DNA from: Gyromitra esculenta
Lineage: Eukaryota; Ascomycota; Pezizomycetes; Pezizales; Discinaceae
Assembly (NCBI GenBank): GCA_038503075.1
Contig: JBCAML010000002.1
Span: 620,001-684,000, forward strand
DNA length: 64,000 nt
Direction of reading: 5' to 3'
This document shows, in pieces, positions 52,349 through 64,000 of the stretch; position 1 is the first letter of the stretch; every line of letters begins with the position of its first letter. The notes beneath the pieces are model-generated. The model was not told the DNA's origin. It saw nothing but the letters and a program-made list of their open reading frames with translations, and made no database searches. The position numbers and the translations under genes were made by a program.

Positions 52349-54268
52349 CTACTCTCGAGCTCTTTTCACGGGTCTGATTGAAGCAATGCCTTCCGCAATA
52401 TCTATACACTCACGTCTGAGGAACTCGTCGTCGCCGCTTTCAGATGAAAGCTCATCAGATCTATCAAATTGACTCCCTTTCCAATTTTCCCGCTCGACGA
52501 AAGGTGATCCCAAGCGGTTCGGGGTCTCCAAAGAATCTCGGAAAGGATCCGGTATCGACTCTCGAGATGCAAGGGGACTTAAACTCTCCTCGCCATTTGG
52601 GGAATCGTATGATACTGGCCCAGTGACGGTCAACAATGGAGCTAACTGACGATATCTCCTTCGACTGATGCTGTTTCCAGAAGTTGAACTAATGGTAAAC
52701 CCTCTGGCACGTGTTCGTGGCGCAGTTGATACAGGAATAGGCTCACCGAAAAGATCACCTATAGTCCCTCGGCGAGCTCTTCTTGGGGGTGGCAATATTA
52801 ACGATTCGTCGCCGGATTCCAATTCCTCCTGACGTTTTTGACGTCTTGGCCAGGTACCATAGGCGGACGAGGAGGACTTTAACTCCAGCGGGGGCAAAAG
52901 CACTGGTCCACCGCTTGCTGAAACGGATGCAGTAGAACTCGAAATACGCGGTACTGCTCTTATCGTACTGTTCTCTGTCACGCCGGATCCAGCTTCCTCG
53001 GACCCTCCATTTACAAATCTCCCTACACCCAAAATACTGTGTTCATTACTATTTACTCCAGACATGCGTCCAGAAATCCCTCCAGAATTAACGTCAGAGC
53101 CCCCCATGTTAACCGTCAAACTTGCATCAATATCATAACCGGCTGCAATAGCTGCCAAAACACCATTAGGGCTCATTGTTGAGGCTGTACTTGTTGTCAA
53201 AGAAAGGGCAATGCTCCGAGTGGAGAATAAGAATGCATCACGGGTGTTAAGTCTATCCGATGAGGTTGATTGATACGGTGAAGGAGAAACGGTGGATGAA
53301 CGTGAAGGTAAAACTCTCGCTGTTGATGCAGGCCTGCGCTGTTGGTGATAACCATGATGTGGGTTACGGGAAGGCCCATAGCTTCGTCTGCACAGTTCCC
53401 TGAGACGTTTTCGGGTTGATGCTTCGGATGCAGGCCAAGAATATGGTGAAGTTTTTCGCAAAACATCCCCTCGATTACCACCAACTCCCATATCTTTAGC
53501 TGGAGTGACAAATCTCCTCTGCCTAGACTTAGCAGTGTTCAATGGGCTTCGCCAACCATCCCCCATTTTAGCCTCTTTCCAGCTCCGTTTCGCTTCTCTA
53601 GCTACCTTGTGACATACTCCTAGCGGTGGGACCTGGCCAGGCAGGACAAAGAAAGGTGTGATTTTTGGGTCCTGCTGGCACATCACATACGTTCTCCAAA
53701 GGTGTCCATCCATATCTTCAGTCCATTGCACTTTTCGGGCACGTGACTGAATTGGTTTCCTCTGGATACCGACATCATTTTTCGCCCCACGACTGCTGGG
53801 TTCCCCCGAAATGACGTCACGATCCTCTTTTGTGGCTGGTTCACTGGGGAAAAAAGTTGATTCGGTTTCCGGGCTAGTGCAACTCCCACCAGTGGTATTA
53901 AAGGTGGTAAGGCTGTCAAAGGAGGAGTCTGATGAGGAGGAATAGCTTGAGCAAGCCGACTCGGGGCGAGTAATACTTTCTGCTTCTTTTGCACTCGAGC
54001 CAACTTCCTTCAGTTGGTCAATCGCAGTGGGAAAGTTCGTGGATAGTTTCGATAGCGGGGTTCGGGGGGGGGAGAGAAATCTTGTTGGCCTTGGTGTTCT
54101 TGGCTGTGGAGACAATAACTGAGCAGGAGGCGTGGATGGATAGTTTTCTGAATCGATACCTTCAGACAGGGATGGAGCGAACAATCCAGACAAGGATGTC
54201 GAAGATTCCATAACCTTGAGCCTTGCCGATGACTGAGAACGTCTGACTAGTTTCTCTTCGCACAACAT
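52349..54268 (-). CDS. Uncharacterised nuclear-type protein with a Myb/SANT-like segment
   Basis: An uninterrupted 639-residue frame with an ATG at 54268. Most of it is Ser/Thr/Pro-rich and probably disordered. One compact conserved-looking block at about residues 176-236 reads R-A-R-K-V-Q-W-T-E-D-M-D-G-H-L-W, then D-P-K-I-T-P-F, P-P-L-G-V-C-H-K-V-A-R-E-A-K-R-S-W-K. The W-T-x-E-D ... L-W spacing resembles Myb/SANT DNA-binding helices. The block as a whole resembles a fungal-specific domain I cannot name. Basic clusters (R-R-A-R-R-G, P-V-K-R-A-R-E at the end) suggest nuclear localisation. A role in transcription or cell-cycle control is plausible but unproven. No introns are needed. Confidence 0.75.
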   Translation of the reverse strand: MLCEEKLVRRSQSSARLKVMESSTSLSGLFAPSLSEGIDSENYPSTPPAQLLSPQPRTPRPTRFLSPPRTPLSKLSTNFPTAIDQLKEVGSSAKEAESITRPESACSSYSSSSDSSFDSLTTFNTTGGSCTSPETESTFFPSEPATKEDRDVISGEPSSRGAKNDVGIQRKPIQSRARKVQWTEDMDGHLWRTYVMCQQDPKITPFFVLPGQVPPLGVCHKVAREAKRSWKEAKMGDGWRSPLNTAKSRQRRFVTPAKDMGVGGNRGDVLRKTSPYSWPASEASTRKRLRELCRRSYGPSRNPHHGYHQQRRPASTARVLPSRSSTVSPSPYQSTSSDRLNTRDAFLFSTRSIALSLTTSTASTMSPNGVLAAIAAGYDIDASLTVNMGGSDVNSGGISGRMSGVNSNEHSILGVGRFVNGGSEEAGSGVTENSTIRAVPRISSSTASVSASGGPVLLPPLELKSSSSAYGTWPRRQKRQEELESGDESLILPPPRRARRGTIGDLFGEPIPVSTAPRTRARGFTISSTSGNSISRRRYRQLAPLLTVTGPVSYDSPNGEESLSPLASRESIPDPFRDSLETPNRLGSPFVERENWKGSQFDRSDELSSESGDDEFLRRECIDIAEGIASIRPVKRARE

Positions 54269-55116
54269 TTTAATCTTCCTCCACGCGTTGTACTAGGCCA
54301 ATAACGTTTGGTTTGATTTGAGTAACCGAAATCAGGTTGTCGAGGGTGATTGGGTAGAAAAACAAGCCTATAATAATAACACTCCTGAATCCTCGTAATT
54401 TACTGATTATATCGTATTTTTGGTATGCCTCGTGGGGTTCCTCGGATCGTTGAAGGTCGTTGAAACTGCTCCTCGAATCCCCAAATGTTCTTTTTCGTTT
54501 CGTTTCGTTTCGTTCGCCACGGATGAATAACGCTCTCTGAGTCTGAATCAAGAAATTATGTGAAATCGAACGTAAATTAAATTGCTTCCTAAAGCTTGAA
54601 CGGAATATAGAATGAAAAACGCGAAGGCTAAAAAAAGAACGTCGAAATGGCGTAAATGTGAATATGTCGTGAGAGTCCCAGTTGCAATAATCGAAGTGAA
54701 TACACGAAGAAGGATTGAAATAACACTTCTAAGAGAAAGGGAGCAAGACTGGCCAAGCGTGTTGTGACTTGGGTCTAACGCGTTGTTATGGGCCGACAGC
54801 AATTGGAAATATTGTTGTAGATCGTGACGATATAGTAATACCTGCAACGGAATCACGGAGACGGCTGTTAGGGGCCAGAGAAGAGTCAGACGGAGTAAGA
54901 ATCCTCAATATTTAATGAGTTCTTCGCGCGAGAAATCAAAACAAAACCCTTAGGGTGAAAGTAGAAACGAACCAAACTAGATGCAGCCCTTCAACACTAG
55001 GACTGATTGGGCAAATGAACAAAGGAGATAAAAGCCGGCCACCTGTAGGGCGAATAGAAGGAATGCACGGTTCAGGGAGGGGGGCGTGTGCGATTAGGGG
55101 GAAGGGCAACACCTCA

Positions 55117-55150
55117 AATTCGTCCTCGTCGTCCTCGTCGTCCTCGTCGT
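55117..55150. repeat. TCGTCC microsatellite
   Basis: Tandem TCGTCC units (with TCGTCG joints) of about 34 bp. Confidence 0.85.
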
Positions 55151-58034
55151 GAATGGCCTAAGGAGTGGAGGTGAACAAGAAAGGAGGACTAGGTGAGGGG
55201 GGATGAAGAAAGCGGGAACAGGATGGTGGGCGAGGGGGAAGATGGATGCCGATATTGGTCTGCCCTACAGACTAGGTAGGCGATGATCAAAACAGAGGAA
55301 AGACACAACAACAGCGATTTACCTACTGGGAGGATAATGCTGCCACACAAAGCCAAGTGCGTACCCAAAACGAACCTTACAGGCTGCTAAAGCCTGTGAG
55401 GTCTTTCCAGGAGTTGACAAGCTGGGGTTCTGCTGGCAACTCTGCTCACTTGGGCAGTGGAAAGGAGATCCCAGAATATTTAGGTTCCAAGATGGCCATA
55501 ACTACATACACGGATATTAATTCCTAACGCTTTGGATGTGGCCAAATCCAGTTGACCAACTCTGATTTCCAGTCCTATCCGTGCGTTGTCTACGAACGAA
55601 TCTAAAACCTGGTCTCCAGAAAAGGAAATTTTCTTCAAGATGCGATAGGAGTGATTATATCTATTGGCTTTCACACCAAAGAGCATCATGCGGCGCTTAC
55701 CCCCCGCATAATTCCCATGCATGGCCATCCCTAGCCTTAGCCCGCGCACGGCGCAAATACCCATTGGTGACTGGCATCCCTACGCGACATACCATCCGCT
55801 GTACTCTAACCAGCGTGTGTGTTTCGTGACCAACCGCTATTCTAGCTCGTGACCTACAAGGTTCTAGCCAAAGAACCAGTAACATCCTAAGAATCATGCT
55901 TGGAGCAGAATAGAGTAGTTACCATTGATAAGTAGGACTAGAGCAAACGTTAATAGTAACAAAAACGACGACTGCAGTAACAACAATAGCAACGACAACG
56001 ATGATAAATCAAGAACCCTACGATCGTTTTACAAATTTAGCTGGCGCTGATGTTATGCCATATGTGGTAAACATGGGTAGATATAACCTTAGCAGTACAA
56101 CCGTGTAAGAAGAGCCTTAACACCCTAGCGGCTGTTTCGCTATTGAGGTGGGGTGTCGAGACTTCTCTTACACTACCATACACATATATACAAACATGCC
56201 AGTCAAAGGGGGGAAGCCTATATGTAAAGTACGTACCTTTATACGTATTCAGCTTTTTTTTCTTGAGGATGTTAGCTGTTGCCTACATTCAGCTAGCTGC
56301 AGGCCGTCAGCAAAGATCTAAATGTACATGTAGCCCCAGAATCATTATATATTATATCCTAAAGATGGCTTGCTGCACGATTCATCTCAAGCTCATATCA
56401 CAGGCACTCTACTCTATTTCACCTTTCGAGCAATGCGGCCGGACTTCCAAACCCTCCAATTGTAGAAGACTGACTAAGCTAGTTTAATTCGTTGATTTCT
56501 TCCTAAATTCAAAGTTAGAATATATGCGAGGCTACTTAATTGTCTATGAAATACTAGCAATAAAGGCCGTGAAGGCACTAACTAGCCAAACAAAGTCTCT
56601 CAGACGATCTTTTGTTACCTTTATAAGTCCATAGAGAGCCGGAATGCGGATAGACCAAGCAAGCAACGTTTCCTACTAGTATATAAATACTAAAAGAAAC
56701 ACGTATATACACGTCGTTATAACGTCGTTATCACAATATTTCTACAATGCGCCGATAAGGAATCAGAACTAATTGAATATTATCTCAAATACCAGACTAG
56801 ATTACGGGTTTCAGAGCTTAGATACCGAGTGTTCAACTTAAACTAAGATCAGTGACGAGGCTGGATTGACCGGTACGCCTTTAGAGCGACCGCGTCCAGC
56901 AAGATTCCTTTAGCTTTCTCTCCTTTCTTCTCTCTTTTATTTGTTTTGCTTTTCAGAAGGAAAAAAAGGTGGGGTGGGCGATTAGAATTGAACTATTATA
57001 TAGAAATTTGCGAGGGCAAATACCTACCGGTGATATATGTATATGTTGATATAATCTAGCGAATACGAAACGATAATCTACTCGTAGATGTAGCAGTTTC
57101 CATTAGCCCGTTTACCGAAGGTAAATCAATGAACTAACTCACTTCGGTTGTATATTAGATACCTCAACTCGAGCTCACAGAGCGCATGATAGCAATTTTA
57201 CAGTTTCTACCTTCTCTCTAATAGCCGCTAGCGCAATTTTCATCGAAGAAAGCCACAGTAAGTAATATCTGCAAGATATCGGGGTTGAGGAGTTTGGTTT
57301 GTTGTGTGAAATCCTTCAGATAATATTATAACGTATTTGACCAGGAAGTGGTTGCATGGCAACGGGCGAAAAACGCCAAAAGTTAAAGAAACACCGCCCC
57401 CACAACAATTCAGAGAGGTCACAATTTTGCACCAAGTTCGAATAGTTAGCTTCAGCTACCTTGATAAGACCTTTGATTTTTCTTTACTATAAGATTTACT
57501 CCAAAACTCATGAAGAAATGCGTTCAGTCTATCTCCCCATACAAAAATCTATATTGGGATTCTAGTTTGCAGTCTCAACTCTACCGAGATTTGGAATAGC
57601 TATTTAGGATTTCCACAAAGTATATCTTACATACAGATATCCTTACCCAAACAGTATAATTTTGTTTTAAATACATGTAGTTGTTGTAATAGTTTTGAGG
57701 TTTAGAAGTTGTAAAGATTTGGTGTGGTTTCAACCGACCCATTTCCCAGTCTGAACCACTTCCCCGTCAAATACGTTATCTCTTACGCTGGTGCTTAGAG
57801 GCTACCAAATATGTCAACCTCGATCAGGTAGATAAATGGACGATCTTGCTGTATTGAGGAGTTTCCTATCCGGATACGGGGCTGAAATGAGACCTTGCGC
57901 TCGGCCACCAAACTAGTTGGCAGCTTCACCAGCGTAAGGGATACTCTTTATGGGTGGTGATCTGGGAAAACTATGCTTAAGTTTCACCCCACAAGCACGG
58001 CATTCCCAGATCACCCCCCATACAGACACCCCCC

Positions 58035-58168
58035 GGTCTGATGGTGGAACTGGTCGGTTGGCGGACAACTTGAAGGGCCCAATCCGCAGACAGAGGCTTA
58101 GAGTTTCATGCTCGTTGCTACTAAGTTTCCCTTGTATTTGCCAACTGACCAGTTCCGCCATCAGGCCG
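58035..58168. mobile_element. About 134-bp inverted-repeat element
   Basis: Arms GGTCTGATGGTGGAACTGGT (58035 onward) and ACCAGTTCCGCCATCAGGCC (ending 58168) pair over about 30 bp. A further weaker inverted pair (TGGTGATCTGGGAA / TTCCCAGATCACC) lies at 57955-58016. Confidence 0.7.
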
Positions 58169-59881
58169 TCTAGAGTATATCATTTAAATTATATTGGGCT
58201 TGCACAGTTAGATGACAACCCGAAGAAGTGGGTGTCGGAAAAATAGATTGTGACATTTGCCATTTTTCGTAGGCCTTCCTCGAATTCATCCCTTCAGCTG
58301 TCAGCTTTCTGCTTTACTACCCTCCTTCGGCCCAGTTAAGGTACAAATCCCGAGATAAGAACACATCTATTTATCACGTCCATAACCACAGCCACCACAT
58401 GATGAAATACAAGGCTCAAGAGCGTGTCCTAAATTCCCGCAGAGACCATCAGCCCTTTCCTTGCCCACCAAAGGTTAATGCTTTGTGGTGTTTCAAACAA
58501 CGATTAAGCATCCAACGGCGTCGAAGAAGCTCGGCATTACATGTACATACACTCAAGAATTACATCCTAGCGAGGTGGCGAAAAGTAACCAAATAAATTT
58601 AGGATCCACTTCGAAAGGAAGGAATGAATTTCTGAATTCTGGTAGTTCTCAGAAATTAAACCTTATTATTACATAGACATGTGCAGTTTATAAGTAGAGA
58701 GATGTAAGATAGAATGTGTGTAGAACCTATGCTCCTGCCATTTTTGACGTGTTATAACGGTAGTTATACCGTATGATTGCATGTATTCTGTTTAGGGGTT
58801 AGCATTGTGATTGGAGATTTGAAGAAGTTATGAAAAACACTTGAATATTAAGGTATGTGTATAAAAAAAATTAGAAAAAATTAGGGGCAATGGAGATAAC
58901 TCTTCCTAAGTGGTGGTGTATTGATGGATCCTGTTATAATAGGTTAGGGAAGCGGCCCAATATTGAAAATTATAAATCATGTGAAGTCACTCGCCCTGGT
59001 GTAATAGTCTAAGGCTATACGTGCACACCCCATGTTTGGGTTTCCTGATCTGCGGAGCCTAGATTATTTGGTGGGTATTAAAAGTATTCAAGAGCCCCTT
59101 CGGGTTGAGGTAGGCACCGGGAAAGCTCAGTACAATGGCCTCCCTCTTACTAGTTAGTCAGATCGCCGTATACAAGGGGACAAACCACGATTATAATATT
59201 TTGGTGGCTTCATCCCTGAAGCAGTGTAACTTTACAAACTTCAAACCGTTCGAATCTAGAGAGAGTCTCACTAAGTTAATTATATTAATCAACCACATTA
59301 TCTAACGTTATTTATTAAGATGAGCACGAGTGATTATAAATGATCTAGTGTTGCAGGTTGATTGAAGATTCAGGATCATGCGGACGTGAAGACTTGGGTA
59401 CTACATGCACTGATGTATGTTGAATATTCCGGTCGTAAAATAACTTATTTTCTTCGCTAAATACAGGTCACGCAGTAACAAATCCACAATCCTTCCCCTA
59501 TCGACGCCATAAGTCCAATCATAGCTTCATCCGCAAAGTGCGCCCTCGATCAGCAAAGTTGGGATATCGCAAATGAAATAGAAACCCTAACCTCCCCACT
59601 CTATGCAGCCTTCCACCCAACTAAAAAAAGAGAAAAAAACTCCCTCCACTAAAGACCGGAACAATCGAACCCCTGGAAGAGAAAGTAAGGGGGAAAACAC
59701 CACAATCTATATAGTTCATGGATTTTCCGTGCGAGACCTAAATAAATAAAAATGTGAGTAGCATCCCACTTTCTCGAAAATAATGCCTTGATCTATGATA
59801 CGAATTATCCCGTTATGTAAATTTCATATACCCTCCATAGTCATGGCAACTGTATGAGCCTCTTCTACCTCCCTAAGATTT

Positions 59882-61540
59882 TTATGAAACATTCCTCACC
59901 ACAACACTTGCCGCCTTCCTCAACCTATTCATGATCGCAAGACCCTCATCTTTTTCCTCAATACCCTCAACATAAATCACATCTACATGCAAATCGTCAA
60001 GCTCTCTCAATCCGGCGAAAAGAGCCCTAGAAATGTCACTCCCTTCGGTTCCCAGAGAGCGTTCGTAAATCGTCCAACTCGCATCCATCTCCGCGCCGTC
60101 GATCGAATTGGTGCCGACGCCCACAGGCCAAGTCCTCGTCCGCAAAAAGCCGATCTTTCCGGTCCACCCATTCCCAGCCACCCCCGTTGGGCGAATGTTA
60201 TTATGAGTCGGTGGCCTCGCACCATGTTCGTAAAGAACGACGCCTGCGCGGGGGGAATAGTGCTTGTATTTCATTCCAGGTGCCTGTGGGGCTGCGTCAT
60301 GGTCTTCAGCATCCGGGTTGCGCACGATGACATCCTTCCAGACCCCACCGCAAGCTCGAATCTGCTCGACACTGATCCCGCCAGGGCGGAGAATGACTGG
60401 AGGATTCCGAAGGCCGTCGATAACAGTGGATTCGAGCCCAACGTTGCTGGAGCCGCCATCGATGATAAGGGGAATACGGTTTTGCAAATCTGTGAAGACA
60501 TGGGCTGCACTTGTTGGGGAAGGGTTTCCGGAAGCGTTGGCCGATGGCGCGGCGAGCGGGAGACCAGAGAGTGAACAGAGAGCAAGTGCTATTGGGTGCT
60601 CTGGAAGACGTGCTGCGAAGGTAGGTTGACCAGCGGTGACTGAAGGGGATAGCCGTGAGCTTTTGGGTAGCGGGAGCAATATAGTCAATGGCCCTGGCCA
60701 AAACTTGGCTATGAGCGGGCTGTATATTTCTGGAATAACGCCTTCACGGCTAGCGTTGGGAAATCCGTTGCTGCTGCTACCATCTGAGATTGAAGAAGAA
60801 AACGACGAAGAAGCAGAACCTGTAGATGTGGGAGGTAGCAGCTCTCGCAGTTGCTGTAGCGATGACACGTGTACTATCAACGGGTTATCCAGAGGCCGCT
60901 GCTTAGCAGAAAATATGCTCTTGACTCCATCAGTGTTGCACGCGTCCGCACCCAAACCGTAAACGGTTTCCGTTGGGAAGGCTACGCATTTTGCATTTCG
61001 CAGCAAGTTCGCAGCAATCTGGAGGATCTCAGCGGTAGCGGAATCCTCTATGTGCAAAGTTGGAGAGTCGTATGGATGTAGTGGTTCCGGTGAGTGTGCG
61101 AAGGAGATTTTTGAGGGAGAAACCTTGAAGACTTCCGTCAACTGAGAGGATTCTCGGGGGACATATGGCCAACGGTTGGAGGGACAAGGAGGAGGAGGGT
61201 TGAGAGGAAACGATGAGGTGATAGAAGGAGTTGATGATGGCAGCGATGGTGACGACATCTGGACGCCCCTGGCTGCTGGTGTTGGGGACGGTAGAGGAAA
61301 TAGCGGGTGTGGTAGTGATGATATTGGTGATGGAGGTGAAGGGATGGATGAACGGGGTTGAGTGTTAGCTGCAGTAGCCGTTGGTGTAGTAGCACAGTTC
61401 GGAGGATGGGCGACGGGAGGAGGGGCCAGTAGGTGCTGGAGACGAACGGGAAGCCTTGTGGGCAGCCAGCGGGAATAACGGCCGAGAAAATTTAGTCGGG
61501 ACAGCGTGGGACAAGAGGTAGGGACGCCAGCCAGGTACAT
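59882..61540 (-). CDS. SUA5: Threonylcarbamoyl-AMP synthase
   Basis: An intron-free 552-residue frame with an ATG at 61540. The first about 45 residues are Arg-rich without acidic residues (L-N-F-L-G-R-Y-S-R-W-L-P-T-R-L), like a mitochondrial presequence. A Pro/Ser/Thr-rich linker follows. The YrdC domain (about 169-400) contains F-P-T-E-T-V-Y-G-L-G-A-D-A (189-200 region), K-x-R-P-x-x-N-P-L-I-V-H, F-W-P-G-P-L-T, P-S-A-N-x-S-G and E-S-T-V-I-D. A C-terminal SUA5 domain follows after P-G-M-K-Y-K-H-Y-S-P. The enzyme makes threonylcarbamoyl-AMP from Thr, bicarbonate and ATP for the t6A37 modification of ANN-decoding tRNAs, with KEOPS in the cytosol and Qri7 in mitochondria. It is longer than yeast Sua5 (about 426 residues), mainly because of the N-terminus. 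Confidence 0.95.
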   Translation of the reverse strand: MYLAGVPTSCPTLSRLNFLGRYSRWLPTRLPVRLQHLLAPPPVAHPPNCATTPTATAANTQPRSSIPSPPSPISSLPHPLFPLPSPTPAARGVQMSSPSLPSSTPSITSSFPLNPPPPCPSNRWPYVPRESSQLTEVFKVSPSKISFAHSPEPLHPYDSPTLHIEDSATAEILQIAANLLRNAKCVAFPTETVYGLGADACNTDGVKSIFSAKQRPLDNPLIVHVSSLQQLRELLPPTSTGSASSSFSSSISDGSSSNGFPNASREGVIPEIYSPLIAKFWPGPLTILLPLPKSSRLSPSVTAGQPTFAARLPEHPIALALCSLSGLPLAAPSANASGNPSPTSAAHVFTDLQNRIPLIIDGGSSNVGLESTVIDGLRNPPVILRPGGISVEQIRACGGVWKDVIVRNPDAEDHDAAPQAPGMKYKHYSPRAGVVLYEHGARPPTHNNIRPTGVAGNGWTGKIGFLRTRTWPVGVGTNSIDGAEMDASWTIYERSLGTEGSDISRALFAGLRELDDLHVDVIYVEGIEEKDEGLAIMNRLRKAASVVVRNVS

Positions 61541-62858
61541 TCGCTACAATCTGTGTTAAGATCAACGTACAGGCAACAGAGACAGCAGCAGCAGCAAGAA
61601 GGGTAACGGCGGGAACAGAGACAGAAAGCAGCTGCAGGAGATGGGCAAATGAGCAAGGGGATGAAACCGCAAGTACATGTAGGTAGCAGGGCAAAAGAAA
61701 AGAGGGGGAGGGGGAGGGGGAGGGGGGGTACAGGTGGGGGGCAGACTGCAACACCACCACCGCCAATAGTAAGGCTGGAAACCACGAACGTATATGGGAG
61801 AAGACGGTGATGTCCCAAAACGAAGCCTTTCAGATAGATTGGAAATTGTGAGTTGATGCCAGAGGGTTGGGAGAAAAAAGAGTCAAATCCCCCTCCCCGC
61901 CACCGTCAGCTGTTGGCCCAACCCTTGAAATATGAGAGAAAAATTTACCCTCCCCCGGCCCGATTCTCGAATCCCCGACCAATCCCTCCCCCCTCACTAG
62001 CCTGTCTCACTCATTCCGCTCCAGCGCGAGATCTTACATGGCACACGACGATCCCCGCTGCCAACGATAAGCGAAGCCTCCAGTTCCCCTGCAGCCACGT
62101 CATGTGATTGCGCCCATTGCATATAAAATTGTTGCATCAGCGATAACCGCTTTTCAGACAATGCTAGATAATCCATGTTGGTGTGTGCCAACCCTGGCCC
62201 TAGACACTCTAATTTTACTTTAGCAAAGGTTCCAATTGGTGGCCTCATGTGCTCGTGCTCTGCCATAAATACCTAGCTTCATCCCAACCAGCTGCCAATG
62301 CTTGGCCTCGCAGCCAGCTTCCCGCTACAAAGCCTAACTATTCAAGCAAGCAAGCAAGCAAGCAATCCAAACTCGTGGCTCCATCCTCTTAATTCTTTCA
62401 CATCAACCAGAAACATAACTAGACAAAAGAAACAAGCACCAGTACAAACGTATGAAATAGGTAGGAAAAAAGAAAAAGGAGAAAGAGGAGAAAAAGACAA
62501 CTACCGTCCGGCCCAGCGGGACCAACACAGGGGGAAAGACAAAATATCGATCCATAATCAAAACGACCTTTTTGCATGACCAATCCGCACATCCGCGTTA
62601 GAAGTACAACCAAATGCTGCTCAGTCCAAATCATCTCCCCTTTTCCGCTCCCTTGCAAAACGTCTAGTTACATGTATCTATCCGTTTCGGTTTCCCACTA
62701 GTCCTATCGTTATGAGAAAGTTCACCAAGAGAATAATAATCAACCTAAGCTGTCCAGTTATGGCCCATCACTGCCCCATAATCCCCATCCAAATTGAGAT
62801 GGAAAGGCCAATGATAATAAAATAAAACTCCAGACTCCTGTCCCATCATCGAACTTCC
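61541..62858. other. Region between SUA5 and RAD21
   Basis: No gene recognised. It has a G-rich run GAGGGGGAGG at about 61700-61730, CCCTCCCC stretches at 61890-61995, and an AAGC/CAAG microsatellite at 62343-62363. It should contain the SUA5 promoter and the RAD21 3' UTR. Confidence 0.5.
62343..62363. repeat. AAGC microsatellite
   Basis: About five tandem AAGC units. Confidence 0.85.
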
Positions 62859-64000
62859 TCAAGCCGCCGCAGCACTAGCACCTTCACCCCTTCCAACACC
62901 GACGACCAGCTCTCTCTGCTGAACGCCTTCCCTTTCTTTCGCTCTTTGTAATTCAAGCTCTTTTTCTTTCTCCTCTTCCTCCGCAACCTGTTGTTCGTCT
63001 CTTTCTTCTGCCCACTGTCCCCACAACGCCTTTTTACCTTTGATCGTGATATGGCCGAAGCCCTCTGTTTGCTTTACGCTGATAGCGTCCTTAGTTGCCA
63101 GTACAAGTACCTCAAAGAACATCTTTGTTGCATCCGTTCGCGCCGTTATCGCGAGCGGGAGGAGCTCTTGAAACTTCACAGATTTTTTCCCAATCGGTTC
63201 CGAGAATTGTTCCCGTAGAAGGTGGACAGCTGCTTGTGTTTGCTTTGAAATCGGTTGTGTGGAAGGAGGGGGCATGTACGATTCTTCTTCGGGATAAGGA
63301 GTAAAGGCCTGCTCTTCATCGGCGGCATGGATACCTGGAGTCATGGGCTCTGTTGTAGATAATCAGTTTCTGGGGTTGCAATGCGCAAATGAATACATCC
63401 TGGGAAAGAGATCTTACCGTTGATATCGGTTGGAAGCATTAAGCCCTCTTCATCCTCGTCCTCTCGACTTCGTACTGGCTCATCGTCGTGCGGTAACATG
63501 AACATTTCGTCACCAGCACCACCCTCATCTCCACTCCCGGCCGCTTGATCTCTCGTCTCGTCTTCCATTATCTGTAATTGGTCCTCTTCATCAAATTCCA
63601 ACAATCTGGGCTGCTTAGACGGACTTCTCGCATCCTGTGCCACAATTTCCTCATCTCCATCCTCCCTTTTCCGCTTCAACTCTGCCATCCTCCTCACAAA
63701 CTCCGGACTTAGCAAGCTTGCAAGCTCTGGTGCAATATGTTTTGGATAGAACACATTCTGTGCGAACCCTCTCGACTTTTGCAAGTTCAGCAGCGCCAGC
63801 AAAGTTGGATCCCTAGGTAAAAAGCTCGGCTCTTTCAAAATCTTGCTCCTGTCTTCTTGTTGGGCTTTGATCTGCTTTGCACGGATTTCCGTCACCTCAT
63901 CGATCATGACTCTGCGACCCCTTACTGCTCGTTGATGATGAACCGTCTGCTCTGGTTCTGGTTCCTCACTGAGGGGTCGGAGCGTATCATCTAGGAAACT
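62859..64000 (-). CDS. RAD21: Cohesin kleisin Rad21/Scc1, C-terminal part
   Basis: Partial; the frame is open at the window edge, so the N-terminal Smc3-binding domain is missing. Two exons are seen: 63418-64000 and 62859-63349, separated by a 68-nt GT..AG intron (63350-63417) that keeps frame. The kept part includes V-M-I-D-E-V-T-E-I-R-A-K-Q-I, typical of the conserved kleisin middle region, acidic and Ser-rich segments, and the C-terminal winged helix T-K-M-F-F-E-V-L-V-L-A-T-K-D-A-I-S-V-K-Q ... G-H-I-T-I that binds the Smc1 head. After it comes an extra charged coiled E/K/Q-rich tail and an Ala-rich end. Kleisin closes the cohesin ring and is cleaved by separase. Rec8 is less likely, given the strong Rad21-type motifs. 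Confidence 0.88.

Larger units (their letters stand above)
54269..59881. other. 5.6-kb gene-poor region
   Basis: No coding gene, tRNA or rRNA was recognised. It includes a CGTCCT trinucleotide-type microsatellite (55117-55150), an inverted-repeat element (58035-58168) and AT-rich stretches. A frame at 55480-55764 on minus is open for 94 codons but shows nothing recognisable. The first several hundred bases should include the upstream region of the 54268 start. Confidence 0.5.

Noticed and set aside
55480..55897. Small minus-strand gene
   Set aside because: Open for under 100 codons, overlapping frames equally long, and no recognisable motif or splice pattern.

Overview
The window looks like nuclear DNA of a filamentous ascomycete (Pezizomycotina). 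The host genes have short 50-90 nt introns with GT..AG ends and GCTRAC-type branch sites. The PDI ends in HDEL, there is a fungal fibroin-3-related protein, and the retroelements are fungal chromovirus-type Ty3/Gypsy and LINE elements. The very high transposon load would fit a TE-rich genome such as those of some Pezizales, but the species cannot be fixed from the sequence.

Positions 1-31.5 kb are a nest of retroelements. An old LTR remnant (25090-25192 continuing at 31412-31511) received two chromoviruses, here called Gypsy1 and Gypsy3. Gypsy3 (25193-31411, minus strand) is full length, with 409-bp LTRs, a TSD of TAGAA, a polypurine tract and a self-priming type PBS. Its pol is broken by stops and by a solo LTR. 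Gypsy1 is split into two halves on opposite strands (4232-5664 plus 18406-19765 on minus; 21821-24665 on plus). Its gag holds a 734-bp solo LTR and a complete 12.7-kb second element, Gypsy2 (5665-18405). Its RT holds a solo LTR that itself received a LINE. Its integrase/chromodomain part holds a further solo LTR. The junctions show that ectopic recombination between two inverted ORF1-only LINE copies (1830-3846 and 19766-21781) inverted the roughly 16 kb between them.

Gypsy2 is the most unusual element. It is GC-rich and carries gag, protease, RT/RNase H and integrase. After the integrase, in the env-like position, it has an intact 920-codon ORF whose C-terminal half shows an H-x-D ... H ... 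R pattern typical of 2-oxoglutarate/Fe(II) dioxygenases. Its RNase H is interrupted by a 914-bp TG..CA element with two Pol III-type A/B-box pairs.

Positions 33.9-43.5 kb form a gene island on the plus strand: protein disulfide isomerase, a GRASP/Grh1 Golgi protein, uracil-DNA glycosylase with a possible second mitochondrial start, and, after a MITE cluster, a fibroin-3-related membrane protein. Positions 43.5-51.5 kb hold inverted-repeat DNA elements (MITEs, long-arm fold-back elements) and one decayed Tc1/mariner transposase. Positions 52.3-64 kb hold three minus-strand genes: an unnamed nuclear-type protein with a Myb/SANT-like segment, Sua5 (threonylcarbamoyl-AMP synthase), and the C-terminal part of the cohesin kleisin Rad21/Scc1, which runs off the window.
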